64,000 nt of DNA, from positions 36,396-100,395 of the forward strand of contig NZ_MBEU01000083.1 in assembly GCF_001954275.1 (NCBI RefSeq), written 5' to 3'. The notes under the pieces are model-generated. The model had not been told where the DNA came from and made no database searches. It saw only the letters and a program-made list of their open reading frames with translations. The position numbers and the translations under genes were made by a program. This document shows, one piece after another, positions 26,072 through 36,600 of this stretch. Position 1 is the first letter of the stretch, and each line of letters starts with the position of its first letter. The stretch comes from Mycobacterium sp. IS-836. GTDB taxonomy: Bacteria; Actinomycetota; Actinomycetes; Mycobacteriales; Mycobacteriaceae.

Positions 26072-29000
26072 ATGAGACTTGAGGAGCGGGCACTTCCGCT
26101 GACACGGGGACAGTTGGATATCTGGCTGGCCGAGGAGGCCGGTGTTTTCGGCGCCAGGTGGCAATTGGGCGTATTCGTGCGAATCGCGGGCCCGATCGAC
26201 CCTGATTTGTTCGAGTCGGCGATCCGACAGGCGGTCAGCGAGGCCGAACCGCTGCGGGCGTCGTTTTTCCAGCAGGACGGCCAGGTTTTCCAGAAGATCG
26301 TGGACGACCCACACGTGGAGCTGGCGCGCTATGACCTGACGGGCTCGCACGATCCCGAGCGTGACGCCTATCGGCTGGCGTCGTCGATTCAGCGCACGGT
26401 GATGCCGCTGAGCGGTCCGCTGTTCAAATTCGCGTTGATGCAGACTCGCATCGATGAGTTTTATTTCTTCGTCTGCTGCCACCACATCGTGACCGACGGC
26501 GTGGGCCTGGCACTCGTTCTGCATCGCGTCGCCACGGTCTACAGCGCTATTGCATCCGGCGCGTCCGTTCCGCCCGCGTTTTTCGGGTCGCTGACCGATC
26601 TGATCGACAACGAGCTCGAGTACGAAGCGTCCAGCGACTACGTCAACGATCAGGCCTATTGGAGCGCGAGCCTGCGGCCGGAAAACGAACCACGTTATCG
26701 GCTGGCCGCCGCCGCGAACGGGCGCGATTGGGATGCGTTTTCCGTTCCCGTTCAACTGGACCCGGCCGAGGTGGCCAAGATGGACGAGCTGGCGCGGGCG
26801 TTGGGGATGCGCCGATCGTCGGTGCTGACCGCGGCCTGCGCGCTGCTGGTGCGTGGCTGCGACATCGAGGGTTCGGAGGTCGTGTTCGACTTTCCGGTCA
26901 GCAGGCGGGTGGATTCCGAGGTCAAGTTGGTGCCCGGGATGGCGTCCGGCGTCGTCCCATTGGTGTTGACGGCGTCGCCGGGGTCGACGGTCGCCGAGTT
27001 TTGTGAGCATGTCGACACGCGGATCCGCGAAACGGTTCGGCACCAACGGTTCCCGGTGCACGCGATCGAGAACACCGCGCGTTATCGCGCCTCCGGGCAG
27101 GCATCGAGCCGGATCGCCGTCAATTTCATTCCGACGACGCACCTGACGGATCTCGCCGGTTCCGCCGTGACGGCGACGCTGACCCACGACGGTTTGGGGG
27201 ATCAGTTCCGGCTGGTCTTTTTCCGGGACGAGGAAAAGCTTTATCTCAGCACCCCGGGCGCTGGCCAGTTGTTTGCGAACTGCGATGTGCACGACTTGGC
27301 ACGGCGGCTGGAGCGGGTGTTTGCGGCGATGACCGCCGATCCCGGTCGGTGGCTGTCGTCGATGGATCTGCTCGGTGAGTCTGAGCGGGCCCGCATCGAT
27401 GATTGGGGCAACCGGTCGGTGCTGACCGAGCCGACGGCGTCGGTGTCGATTCCAGGTTTGTTCACCGCGCAGGTCGGGCGCGCCGCCGACGCGGTGGCCG
27501 TGACCTATGAGGGCCGCGGCATGACGTATCGCGAACTCGATGAGGCGTCGAACCGGTTGGCGCACTTGCTGGCCGGCCAGGGGGTGGGCCCGGGCGAGCG
27601 GGTGGCGTTGCTGCTGTCGCGGTCGGCCGAGGCGATCGTGTCGATCTTGGCGGTGTTGAAGACCGGGGCGGCGTATGTGCCGATCGATCCGGCGGTGCCG
27701 GCGGCCCGCACCGAATTCATGGTCGACGACGCCATGCCGATCGCCGCGCTCACCACCGCAGGACTGGCCGACCGGCTGCAGCACTGCGACGTACCGATCA
27801 TCTACGTTGACGACCCCCGGATCGCGACCCAGCCCAGCACGGGCTTGCCCGCCCCGGACGCCGAGGACGTCGCCTACCTGATCTACACCTCGGGCACCAC
27901 CGGTGTCCCCAAAGGCGTTGCCATCACTCACCACAACGTGACGCAGCTGATGGCTTCGCTCGACGACAACCTGGGGCTGGTGGGCCAGGTCTGGTCGCAG
28001 TGGCATTCGTTGGCATTCGACGTCTCGGTCTGTGAGATCTGGGGTGCGCTGCTGCACGGTGGTCGGCTGGTGGTGGTGCCCGAGTCGGTGGCGCGCTCCC
28101 CGGAAGACTTCCACGCCTTGCTGGTTGCCGAACAGGTCAGCGTGTTGAGTCAGACCCCGTCGGCGTTTTACGCGCTGCAAACCGCCGACGCGCTGTCACC
28201 CGAGCTGGGCGATCAGCTGAAGCTCCAAACGGTGATATTCGCCGGCGAAGCGCTTGAACCACAACGTCTTCGGACCTGGCTGGACAACCACCAGGGCTTG
28301 CCGCGGCTGATCAACATGTACGGCACCACCGAGACCACGGTGCATGCCTCGTTCCGCGAGATCGTTCGCAGCGACATCGGCAGCACGGCCAGTCCCGTCG
28401 GGGGGCCGCTGGAGCACCTCGGCTTCTTCGTGCTGGACGGGTGGTTGCGGCCGGTGCCCGCCGGTGTGGTCGGTGAGCTGTATGTCGCCGGCCGTGGAAC
28501 GGGGCACGGTTACCTGCGCCGGGCGGGTTTGACGGCGTCGCGGTTTGTGGCCTGCCCCTTCGGCGGGCCGGGCGCGCGGATGTATCGCACCGGGGACCTG
28601 GTCTGCTGGGGCGCCGACGGGCAGCTGCAGTATCTCGGGCGGGCCGACGAGCAGGTCAAGATCCGCGGGTTCCGCATCGAACTCGCCGAGGTCGAAGCGG
28701 CGCTGGCCGGCGTGGACGGGGTGCAGCAGGCGGTGGTCATCGCCCACGAGGATCACTCCGGGCACAAGCGCCTGGTGGGGTATGTGACCGGCAGCGCCGA
28801 CCCGGCCGCCGCGCGTGCGACGCTGGCCGAGCGGCTCCCCGACTACATGGTGCCGGCGGCGGTGGTCGCGTTGCAGGCGCTGCCGCTGACGGTCAACGGC
28901 AAGCTCGACAAACGTGCCTTGCCGGCACCGGAGTATCACGACGCCGACGGTTATCGCGCCCCCGACAGCGCGGTCGAGGAGCTCCTGGCGGGCATCTACG

Positions 29001-30628
29001 CCCAGGTCCTCGGACTGGAGCGGGTCGGCGTCGACGACTCGTTCTTCGAGCTCGGCGGCGACAGCATCCTGTCGATGCAGGTGGTGGCCCGGGCCCGAGC
29101 GGCCGGTGTGGTGTGCCGGCCGCGCGACATCTTCGTCGAGCAGACCGTGGCCCGGCTGGCCCGGGTGGCCGATATGGCCAACGATGCGGGCGGCCCGGTC
29201 GATGAGGGTCTCGGACCGGTGGTATCCACCCCGATCATCCGCTGGCTGGAAAGCGTCGACGGTCCCGTCGACCAGTTCAACCAGACGGTGGTGGTGCATG
29301 CCCCCGCCGGCGTGATCGAGGCCGACGTCGTGGTCGTGGTGCAGGCCTTGCTGGATCGGCATGCCATGTTGCGCCTGCGCGTCGACGACGGCGCCCGGGG
29401 CTGGTCCTTGACGGTGCCCGAGGTTGGATCGGTGGATGCGCGTGAGTGCGTGCGCACCGTCGATGTGTTGTCCGAGGAGGCGCTGGCCCAGGCGCGGTCG
29501 CGGCTGGACCCCGCGGCCGGCGTGATGCTGAGCGCTGTGTGGGCAGCCTCCACCGGCCAGTTGGCGTTGATTTGTCACCATCTGGCCGTCGACGGGGTGT
29601 CCTGGCGAATCCTGTTGGAGGACATCAACATTGCGTGGGCCCAGCGTCACAGCGGGCAGCCAGTGGCGTTGCCGGCCGGCGGGACGTCGTTTGCCCGGTG
29701 GGCGAAGCTACTGGCCGGACAGGCGCACGCCGCCGACGTGATGGACCAGGCCGAGACGTGGCGCCAGTTGGCCGCGATGCATAGCGCGTTGCCGGCGGTG
29801 CAACCGGCGGTGGATACGTATGCGACTGCGGGAGTGCTGTCGGCGGAGCTGGATGTCGAGACGACCCGGATGCTGCTCGGCGAGGTACCGGCGGCCTTCC
29901 ACGCCGGCGTGCAGGACATTTTGTTGATTGCGTTCGGGCTGGCGCTGGCGGAGTTCTTGGGCACCGGCAGCGCCCCGATCGGAGTCGATGTCGAGGGACA
30001 CGGGCGTCACGAGGAGCTGGCCGCCGATGTGGACCTGTCGCGCACGGTCGGATGGTTTACCACCAAATACCCGGTCTCCCTGGCCGTCGGCGGGCTGTCC
30101 TGGGAGCAGGTGGGAGCCGGTGAAGCCGCGCTTGGTGCGGTGCTCAAGGACGCGAAAGAGCAGCTCCGGGCCGTCCCGGACGGTGTGACCTACGGGCTGC
30201 TGCGCTACCTCAACAACGATGTCGACCTGGCCGAGTCGGACCCGCCGGTCGGGTTCAACTACCTCGGTCGGTTGGGCGCCCCCGCGTCCCAGGCATCGGG
30301 CGATCTGTGGCAGCTCAGCCAGGAAGACTGGTCGCTGACCTCCGCAGCGGCCGCGGTGCCGACGCCGCTGATGCACACGCTGGACCTCAATGCCGGCACC
30401 GTGGACACCGCGGCCGGCCCGCGCCTGCACGCCAACTGGACCTGGGCACCGTCGGCGCTGAACCGCGCGCAGATCAGCCGGCTGAGCCGGTTGTGGTTCG
30501 AGGCCCTGGCCGGCATCTGCGCGCACGTGCGCGGCGGTGGGGGTGGGCTGACGCCGTCTGACATCGCACTTGCCGGTCTTAGCCAGCAGCAGATCGACGA
30601 GCTCCAGCGACAATATGCGGATTGCTGA
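26072..30628 (+). CDS. NRPS1: initiating lipopeptide synthetase, C(starter)-A-T-E
   Basis: A 1518-residue single-module synthetase. The N-terminal condensation domain (about 1-440, H137-H138-I-V-T-D-G) starts the chain and probably N-acylates the first amino acid with a fatty acid. The adenylation domain (460-945) has LIYTSGTTG and NGKLDKR. The selectivity residues I read are D-V-C-S-I-A-M-V-H plus the invariant K, which I cannot assign with confidence. The carrier domain has S998 in GGDSI, the form that precedes epimerases. The epimerisation domain (1050-1500, H1169-H-L-A-V-D-G) makes the first residue D. ATG 26072 follows GGGGGAT; a TTG four codons upstream is less likely. Its stop overlaps the start of NRPS2 by 14 bases, and that next protein begins with a condensation domain. 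By analogy with GPL the residue could be D-Phe, which is inference. Confidence 0.93.
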   Translation: MRLEERALPLTRGQLDIWLAEEAGVFGARWQLGVFVRIAGPIDPDLFESAIRQAVSEAEPLRASFFQQDGQVFQKIVDDPHVELARYDLTGSHDPERDAYRLASSIQRTVMPLSGPLFKFALMQTRIDEFYFFVCCHHIVTDGVGLALVLHRVATVYSAIASGASVPPAFFGSLTDLIDNELEYEASSDYVNDQAYWSASLRPENEPRYRLAAAANGRDWDAFSVPVQLDPAEVAKMDELARALGMRRSSVLTAACALLVRGCDIEGSEVVFDFPVSRRVDSEVKLVPGMASGVVPLVLTASPGSTVAEFCEHVDTRIRETVRHQRFPVHAIENTARYRASGQASSRIAVNFIPTTHLTDLAGSAVTATLTHDGLGDQFRLVFFRDEEKLYLSTPGAGQLFANCDVHDLARRLERVFAAMTADPGRWLSSMDLLGESERARIDDWGNRSVLTEPTASVSIPGLFTAQVGRAADAVAVTYEGRGMTYRELDEASNRLAHLLAGQGVGPGERVALLLSRSAEAIVSILAVLKTGAAYVPIDPAVPAARTEFMVDDAMPIAALTTAGLADRLQHCDVPIIYVDDPRIATQPSTGLPAPDAEDVAYLIYTSGTTGVPKGVAITHHNVTQLMASLDDNLGLVGQVWSQWHSLAFDVSVCEIWGALLHGGRLVVVPESVARSPEDFHALLVAEQVSVLSQTPSAFYALQTADALSPELGDQLKLQTVIFAGEALEPQRLRTWLDNHQGLPRLINMYGTTETTVHASFREIVRSDIGSTASPVGGPLEHLGFFVLDGWLRPVPAGVVGELYVAGRGTGHGYLRRAGLTASRFVACPFGGPGARMYRTGDLVCWGADGQLQYLGRADEQVKIRGFRIELAEVEAALAGVDGVQQAVVIAHEDHSGHKRLVGYVTGSADPAAARATLAERLPDYMVPAAVVALQALPLTVNGKLDKRALPAPEYHDADGYRAPDSAVEELLAGIYAQVLGLERVGVDDSFFELGGDSILSMQVVARARAAGVVCRPRDIFVEQTVARLARVADMANDAGGPVDEGLGPVVSTPIIRWLESVDGPVDQFNQTVVVHAPAGVIEADVVVVVQALLDRHAMLRLRVDDGARGWSLTVPEVGSVDARECVRTVDVLSEEALAQARSRLDPAAGVMLSAVWAASTGQLALICHHLAVDGVSWRILLEDINIAWAQRHSGQPVALPAGGTSFARWAKLLAGQAHAADVMDQAETWRQLAAMHSALPAVQPAVDTYATAGVLSAELDVETTRMLLGEVPAAFHAGVQDILLIAFGLALAEFLGTGSAPIGVDVEGHGRHEELAADVDLSRTVGWFTTKYPVSLAVGGLSWEQVGAGEAALGAVLKDAKEQLRAVPDGVTYGLLRYLNNDVDLAESDPPVGFNYLGRLGAPASQASGDLWQLSQEDWSLTSAAAAVPTPLMHTLDLNAGTVDTAAGPRLHANWTWAPSALNRAQISRLSRLWFEALAGICAHVRGGGGGLTPSDIALAGLSQQQIDELQRQYADC

Positions 30629-33600
30629 CGTCCTGCCGCTGACCCCGCTGCAACAGGGGCTGCTATTTCACGCCAGCACTGCGCTAGGTAGCGACGATCT
30701 GTATGCGGTGCAACTGGATATCACCGTTACCGGCCCGCTTGACCCGCATCGCCTGCGCGATGCGGTGCAGGCAATGGCCAACCGGCATCCCAACCTCGCC
30801 GCCCGATTCAGCGAACAGTTCGACCAGCCGGTGCAGATCATCCCGGCTGATCCCGAGGTGCCCTGGCGCTATGTGGAGCTCGACGGCGATGACGGCGATG
30901 ACATCGAGCGGCTGTGTGCCGTCGAACGCGCCTCGGTCTGCGAACTCGGTACCGAACTGCCCTTTCGGGCCGCCTTAATCCGCACCGCGGCCGACCGGCA
31001 CCGCTTTGTGCTGACCTTTCACCACATCGTGGTCGACGGCTGGTCACTGCCGATCGTGCTGCAAGAAATCTTCGCCAGCTATCACCGACAGCGGCTGCCC
31101 GCGGCCGCGCCCTATCGCCGGTTTGTCACCTGGCTGGCCGATCAAGACTTCGCGTCCGCCCACGCGGCGTGGCGGGAGGCGTTCGCCGGTTTCGATACGC
31201 CGACACTCGTGGGCGGCCCTAACCCGTTGCGGCTCGGGCGGCGAAGCGTCGCGTCGTTTCGGGTCGCCGAGGAGACCACCAAGGCCATCGGTGAGTTGGC
31301 GCGCTCCTGCCACACCACGGCCAACGTCGTGCTACAGGGCGCGTGGGCGCAGCTGCTGACCCTGCTGACGGGCCGGCACGACGTCGCGTTCGGTATCACC
31401 GTCTCGGGTCGGCCGCCCGACGTACTCGGGGCGGACTCGATGGTGGGGCTGCTGATCAACACGGTGCCGATGCGCGCTCGCATCACGGCAGCGACCACCA
31501 CCGCGGACCTACTGGAGCAGCTGCGAACCACGCACGGCAATACGCTTGACCACCAGCATCTGGCGCTGCGCGAGATCCACCGCGCCACGGGTCACGACCA
31601 GCTGTTCGACACGTTGTTCGCGTTCGAGAATTACCCGCTCGATACCGATGGACTGCTGGGCGTCGACGGGTTGGCGGTAACCGAGTTCACCAACCACGAA
31701 TACAACCACTACCCGCTCGCGGTGCAAGTGTCGCCCGGCAGCGAGTTGCGCTTACGCGTCGAATTCGACACCGACGTGTTCGACGCGTCCACCATCGACA
31801 CACTGATCGAGCGGCTGCAGCGGATCCTTGCGACGATGACGACCGACCCGGCGCGGCGGTTGTCGTCGACGGATCTGCTCGACGAGCCGGAGCGGGCCCG
31901 CCTCGATGCGTGGGCCAACCGCGGGGTGTTGACCGGACCGGCGAAGTCCACGGAGTCGATCCCGGCGCTGTTTGCCGCGCAGGCGGCCCGCGCCCCGGAG
32001 GCGGTGGCGCTGACCTTCGATGGCCGCGGCATGACATACCGCGAACTGGACGAGGCGTCGAATCGGTTGGCGCGCTTGCTGATCGGCCAGGGCGCCGGTC
32101 CGGGTGAGCGGGTCGCGCTGCTGTCGTCGCGGTCGGCGGAGGCGATCGTGGCGATCCTGGCGGTGCTGAAAACCGGTGCGGCGTACGTGCCGATCGACCC
32201 GGCGGTGCCGGCGGCGCGGATGGAGTTCGTACTCGGTGATGCCGCGCCCGCCGTCGCCATCACCACCGGCGAGCTGGCCGAGCGGCTGGCCGGGTCCGGC
32301 CTACCGGTCGTCGATCTCGACGACCCGCGGATTCGCTCCCAACCCGCCACGGCGTTGCCGGCGCCGGACGCCGAGGACGTCGCCTACCTGATCTACACGT
32401 CGGGAACGACCGGCGTCCCCAAGGGGGTTGCCATATCCCACCGCAACGTGACCGAATTGCTGGACGCCACGCGCGATCGCCTCGAGATGGCGGAACGGGT
32501 TTGGTCGCAGTGGCATTCGTTGGCATTCGACGTCTCGGTGTGGGAGATGTGGGGTGCGCTGCTGCATGGCGGTCGGCTGGTGGTGGTGCCCGAGTCGGTG
32601 GCGCGCTCACCCGAAGATTTCCTCGCCCTGCTGGCCGCCGAACGGGTCAGCGTGTTGAGCCAGACCCCGTCGGCGTTTTACGCGCTGCAAACCGCCGAGG
32701 CGCTGGCGCCCGAGCTCGGCCGACAGCTGAGCCTCGAGGTGGTGGTGTTCGCCGGGGAAGCCCTTGAACCACAACGTCTTCGGGCATGGCGGGGCAACCA
32801 CCAAGGGTTGCCGCGGCTGATCAACATGTATGGCACCACCGAGACGACCGTGCATGCCTCGTTCCGCGAGATCGTCGGCGACGACGTCGACGGCAACGTC
32901 AGCCCGATCGGTGTGCCCCTGGCCAATCTGGGCTTTTTCGTGCTCGACGGCTGGTTGCGGCCTGCGCCCGCGGGCGTGGTCGGGGAGCTGTACGTCGCGG
33001 GTTCGGGGGTCGGCTACGGGTATCTGCGCCGGGCCGGTTTGACCGCGTCCCGGTTCGTGGCGTGCCCGTTCGGCGGACCCGCGGCACGCATGTATCGCAC
33101 CGGGGACCTGGTCTGCTGGGGCGCCGATGGGCAGCTGCGGTATCTGGGCCGCGCCGATGAGCAGGTCAAGATCCGCGGGTTCCGCATCGAGCTGGGCGAA
33201 GTCCGCGCGGCCTTGGCCGGTGTGGACGGGGTGGAGCAGGCGGTGGTGATCGCCCGCGAGGACCGCCCCGGCGACAAGCGCCTGGTGGGCTACGTGACGG
33301 GGAGCGTCGAGCCGGCCACGGCGCGCGCGAGGCTGGCCGAGCGGCTGCCCGAGTACATGGTCCCCGCCGCGGTGGTGGTGTTGGACGCGCTGCCGTTGAC
33401 GGTCAACGGCAAGCTCGACAAACGGGCCCTGCCGGCGCCGGAATACTCGGACGCCGATCGCTATCGCGCTCCGGCCACAGTCGCCGAGGAGACGCTGGCC
33501 GGGATCTACGCCCAGGTGTTGGGGCTGGACCGGGTCGGGGTCGACGAGTCGTTCTTCGACTTGGGCGGGGATTCGCTGCTGGCGATGCGCGTGATCGCCG

Positions 33601-36600
33601 CGGCCAACAAGTCTTTGGACGCCGGCCTATCGGTGCGGGATCTATTCGAGGCGCCCACGGTGGCGCAGTTGGCGCCCCGCGTTGGCGCGGAGGGGAACAG
33701 GCTGGAGCCGTTGGTGGCCACCCCGCGACCGGCGGTGATTCCGCTGTCGTTTGCCCAGAGCCGGTTGTGGTTCCTGGACCAGTTGGAGGGTCCGTCACCC
33801 GTCTACAACATGGCCGTGGCGTTGCGGCTGGGTGGGCGCCTCGACGCCGATGCGCTGGGTGCGGCGCTGGCCGACGTGGTGGGCCGCCACGAGTCGCTGC
33901 GCACGCTGTTCGCGGCGCCCGACGGAGTACCGCGGCAGCTGATCGCCCCCGCCGAACGGGCCGATTTCGGTTGGCAGATCATCGACGCCACCGACTGGCC
34001 GGAAAGCCGTCTCAATGGAGCCGTCGACGAGGCGGTCCGCTCTGGTTTCGACCTGGGAGCCGAAATTCCTTTGCGGGCAAGGCTTTTCCACGTCGCCGAC
34101 GACGAGCACGTGCTGGTGGCCGTCGTGCATCACATCGCCGCCGACGGGTTGTCGGTGCGACCGCTGGTGAGTGATCTGGGCCAGGCGTATGCCAGCCGAT
34201 CCATGGGGCAAGCCCCCGACTGGGCGCCCTTGCCGGTGCAGTATGTCGACTACACGCTGTGGCAGCGCCAGCAGCTGGGCGACTTCGACGACGGTCAGAG
34301 TCGCATCGCCGCGCAGCTGGCGTACTGGGAGGACGCGCTGGCCGGGCTCCCCGAGCGGTTGCAGCTGCCCACCGATCGGCCCTATCCGCCCGTCGCCGAT
34401 TACCGCGGCGCCAAAGTCGCGGTGAATTGGCCGGCGGAGCTGCAGCAGCAGATCGCGCGAGTGGCGCGCGAGCACGACGCGACCGGTTTCATGGTTGTCC
34501 AGGCCGCACTGGCGGCGCTGCTGTCCAAGCTGAGCGCCAGCAGCGATGTGGCGGTGGGATTCCCGATCGCCGGGCGGCGTGATCCCGCGCTGGACGACTT
34601 GGTGGGTTTCTTCGTCAACACGTTGGTGCTGCGGGTCGATCTGGCCGGTGATCCCACCGCCGCCGACTTGGTGGACCAGGTGCGCCAGCGCAGCCTGGCC
34701 GCCTACGAGCACCAAGACGTGCCCTTCGAGGTCTTGGTGGAGCGGCTCAACCCCAGCCGAAGCCTGACCCATTCCCCGCTGATTCAGGTGGTGTTGGCCT
34801 GGCAGCACGACGAGCCCGCGACGCTGAACCTCGGCGACCTGCGAATCACCCCGCTGCCGGTGGACACCCACACCGCCCGCATGGACTTGACGTTTTCGTT
34901 GGCCGAACATTGGACCGACAGTGGCGAGCCCGCCGGGATCGGCGGGGACATCGAGTTTCGCACCGACGTGTTCGACGCGGCAAGCATCGAGGCGTTAGTC
35001 GAGCGGTTGCGGCGGGTGTTGGTGGCCATGACCACCGACCCGAAGCGCCGGTTGTCGTCGGTGAATCTCCTCGACGCCGGCGAGCGCGCCCGGCTCGACG
35101 AGATCGGCAACCGGTCCGTCTTGAGCGCGGGCGAATCGTCGTCGGTGTCGATCCCGGAGTTGTTTGCCGCGCAGGTGGCGCGCGCTCCCGACGCGGCGGC
35201 GCTCAGTTGCGGCGAACACTCGTGGACGTATCGCGAGTTGGATGTGGCGTCGAATCGGTTGGCGCACTTGCTTTCCGGCCACGGCGCGGGCCCGGGGGAG
35301 TCGGTGGCGCTGCTGTTTTCCCGGTCGGCCGAGGCGATCGTGGCAATTTTGGCGGTGCTCAAGACCGGGGCGGCCTATGTGCCGATCGACCCGGCGCTGC
35401 CGGTGGCCCGGATCGGGTTCATGGTGGCCGATGCCGCGCCCGCCGCCGCGATCACCACCGCGGAGTTCGCCGATCGGCTGCGCGGTCATGAGGTGGCGGT
35501 CATCGATATCGGCGACCCGCGGATTCGCGCCCAGCCCGACACGGCTTTGCGGGCGCCGGCGGGTGACGATATCGCGTACCTGATCTACACCTCGGGCACG
35601 ACGGGTGTCCCCAAAGGCGTGGCGGTCACTCACCGCAACGTCACCCAGCTGGTGGAAAAGCTGCACGCGGACCTACCGCCGGGACCGGGACAGGTGTGGT
35701 CGCAGTGGCACTCCTACAGCTTCGACGTCTCGGTCTGGGAGATCTTCGGTGCGCTGTTGCACGGCGGGCGCCTGGCGGTCGTGCCCGAGGCGGTGGCGCG
35801 CTCGCCGGAGGACTTCCACGCCTTGCTGGTCGCTGAAAACGTCAGCGTCCTAGGCCAAACCCCGTCCGCCGTGGGCATGTTGTCGCCGGAGGGTCTGGAT
35901 TCGACGGCGTTGATCGTCGCCGGCGAGGCCTGCCCGACCGAGTTGGTCGATCGATGGGCGCCGGGACGGGTGATGATCAACGCCTACGGGCCCACCGAGG
36001 CCACGGTCTATGCGGCGATGAGTGCGCCGCTGGCCGCGGGGTCGGGGGTGGCGCCGATCGGCTCGCCGGTGCCGGGCGCGGCGTCGTTTGTCCTCGACGA
36101 GTGGTTGCGGCCGGTGCCGGCCGGGGTGGTCGGGGAGTTGTATGTGGCCGGTCGCGGCGTGGCGTGTGGGTATGTGCGCCGCGCGGGGTTGACGGCGTCG
36201 CGGTTTGTGGCGTGCCCGTTCGGCGGGGCCGGGACGCGGATGTATCGCACCGGGGATCTGGTGCGCTGGGGCGCCGACGGGCAGTTGCAGTACCTGGGCC
36301 GCGTCGACGATCAGGTCAAGATCCGCGGCTATCGCATCGAACTCGGTGAAGTCCAGGCGGCGCTGGCCGCCGCCGACGGCGTGGAGCAGGCGGCGGTGAT
36401 CGCCCGCGAGGACCGCCAGGGCGACAAGCGGCTGGTGGGTTACGTGACCGGGGCCGTCGAGCCGACCCGGCTGCGCGCCACGCTGGCCGACCAGCTGCCG
36501 CCGTATATGGTGCCGGCCGCGATCGTCGTCGTCGATGCGCTGCCCCTGACCGTCAACGGCAAACTCGACAAGCGCGCCCTGCCCGCACCGGAATACCGCG

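Noticed and set aside
30560..30640. Possible frameshift error between NRPS1 and NRPS2
   Set aside because: The same 14-base overlap with an ATG occurs independently at 54746-54759, so it is a real gene boundary.
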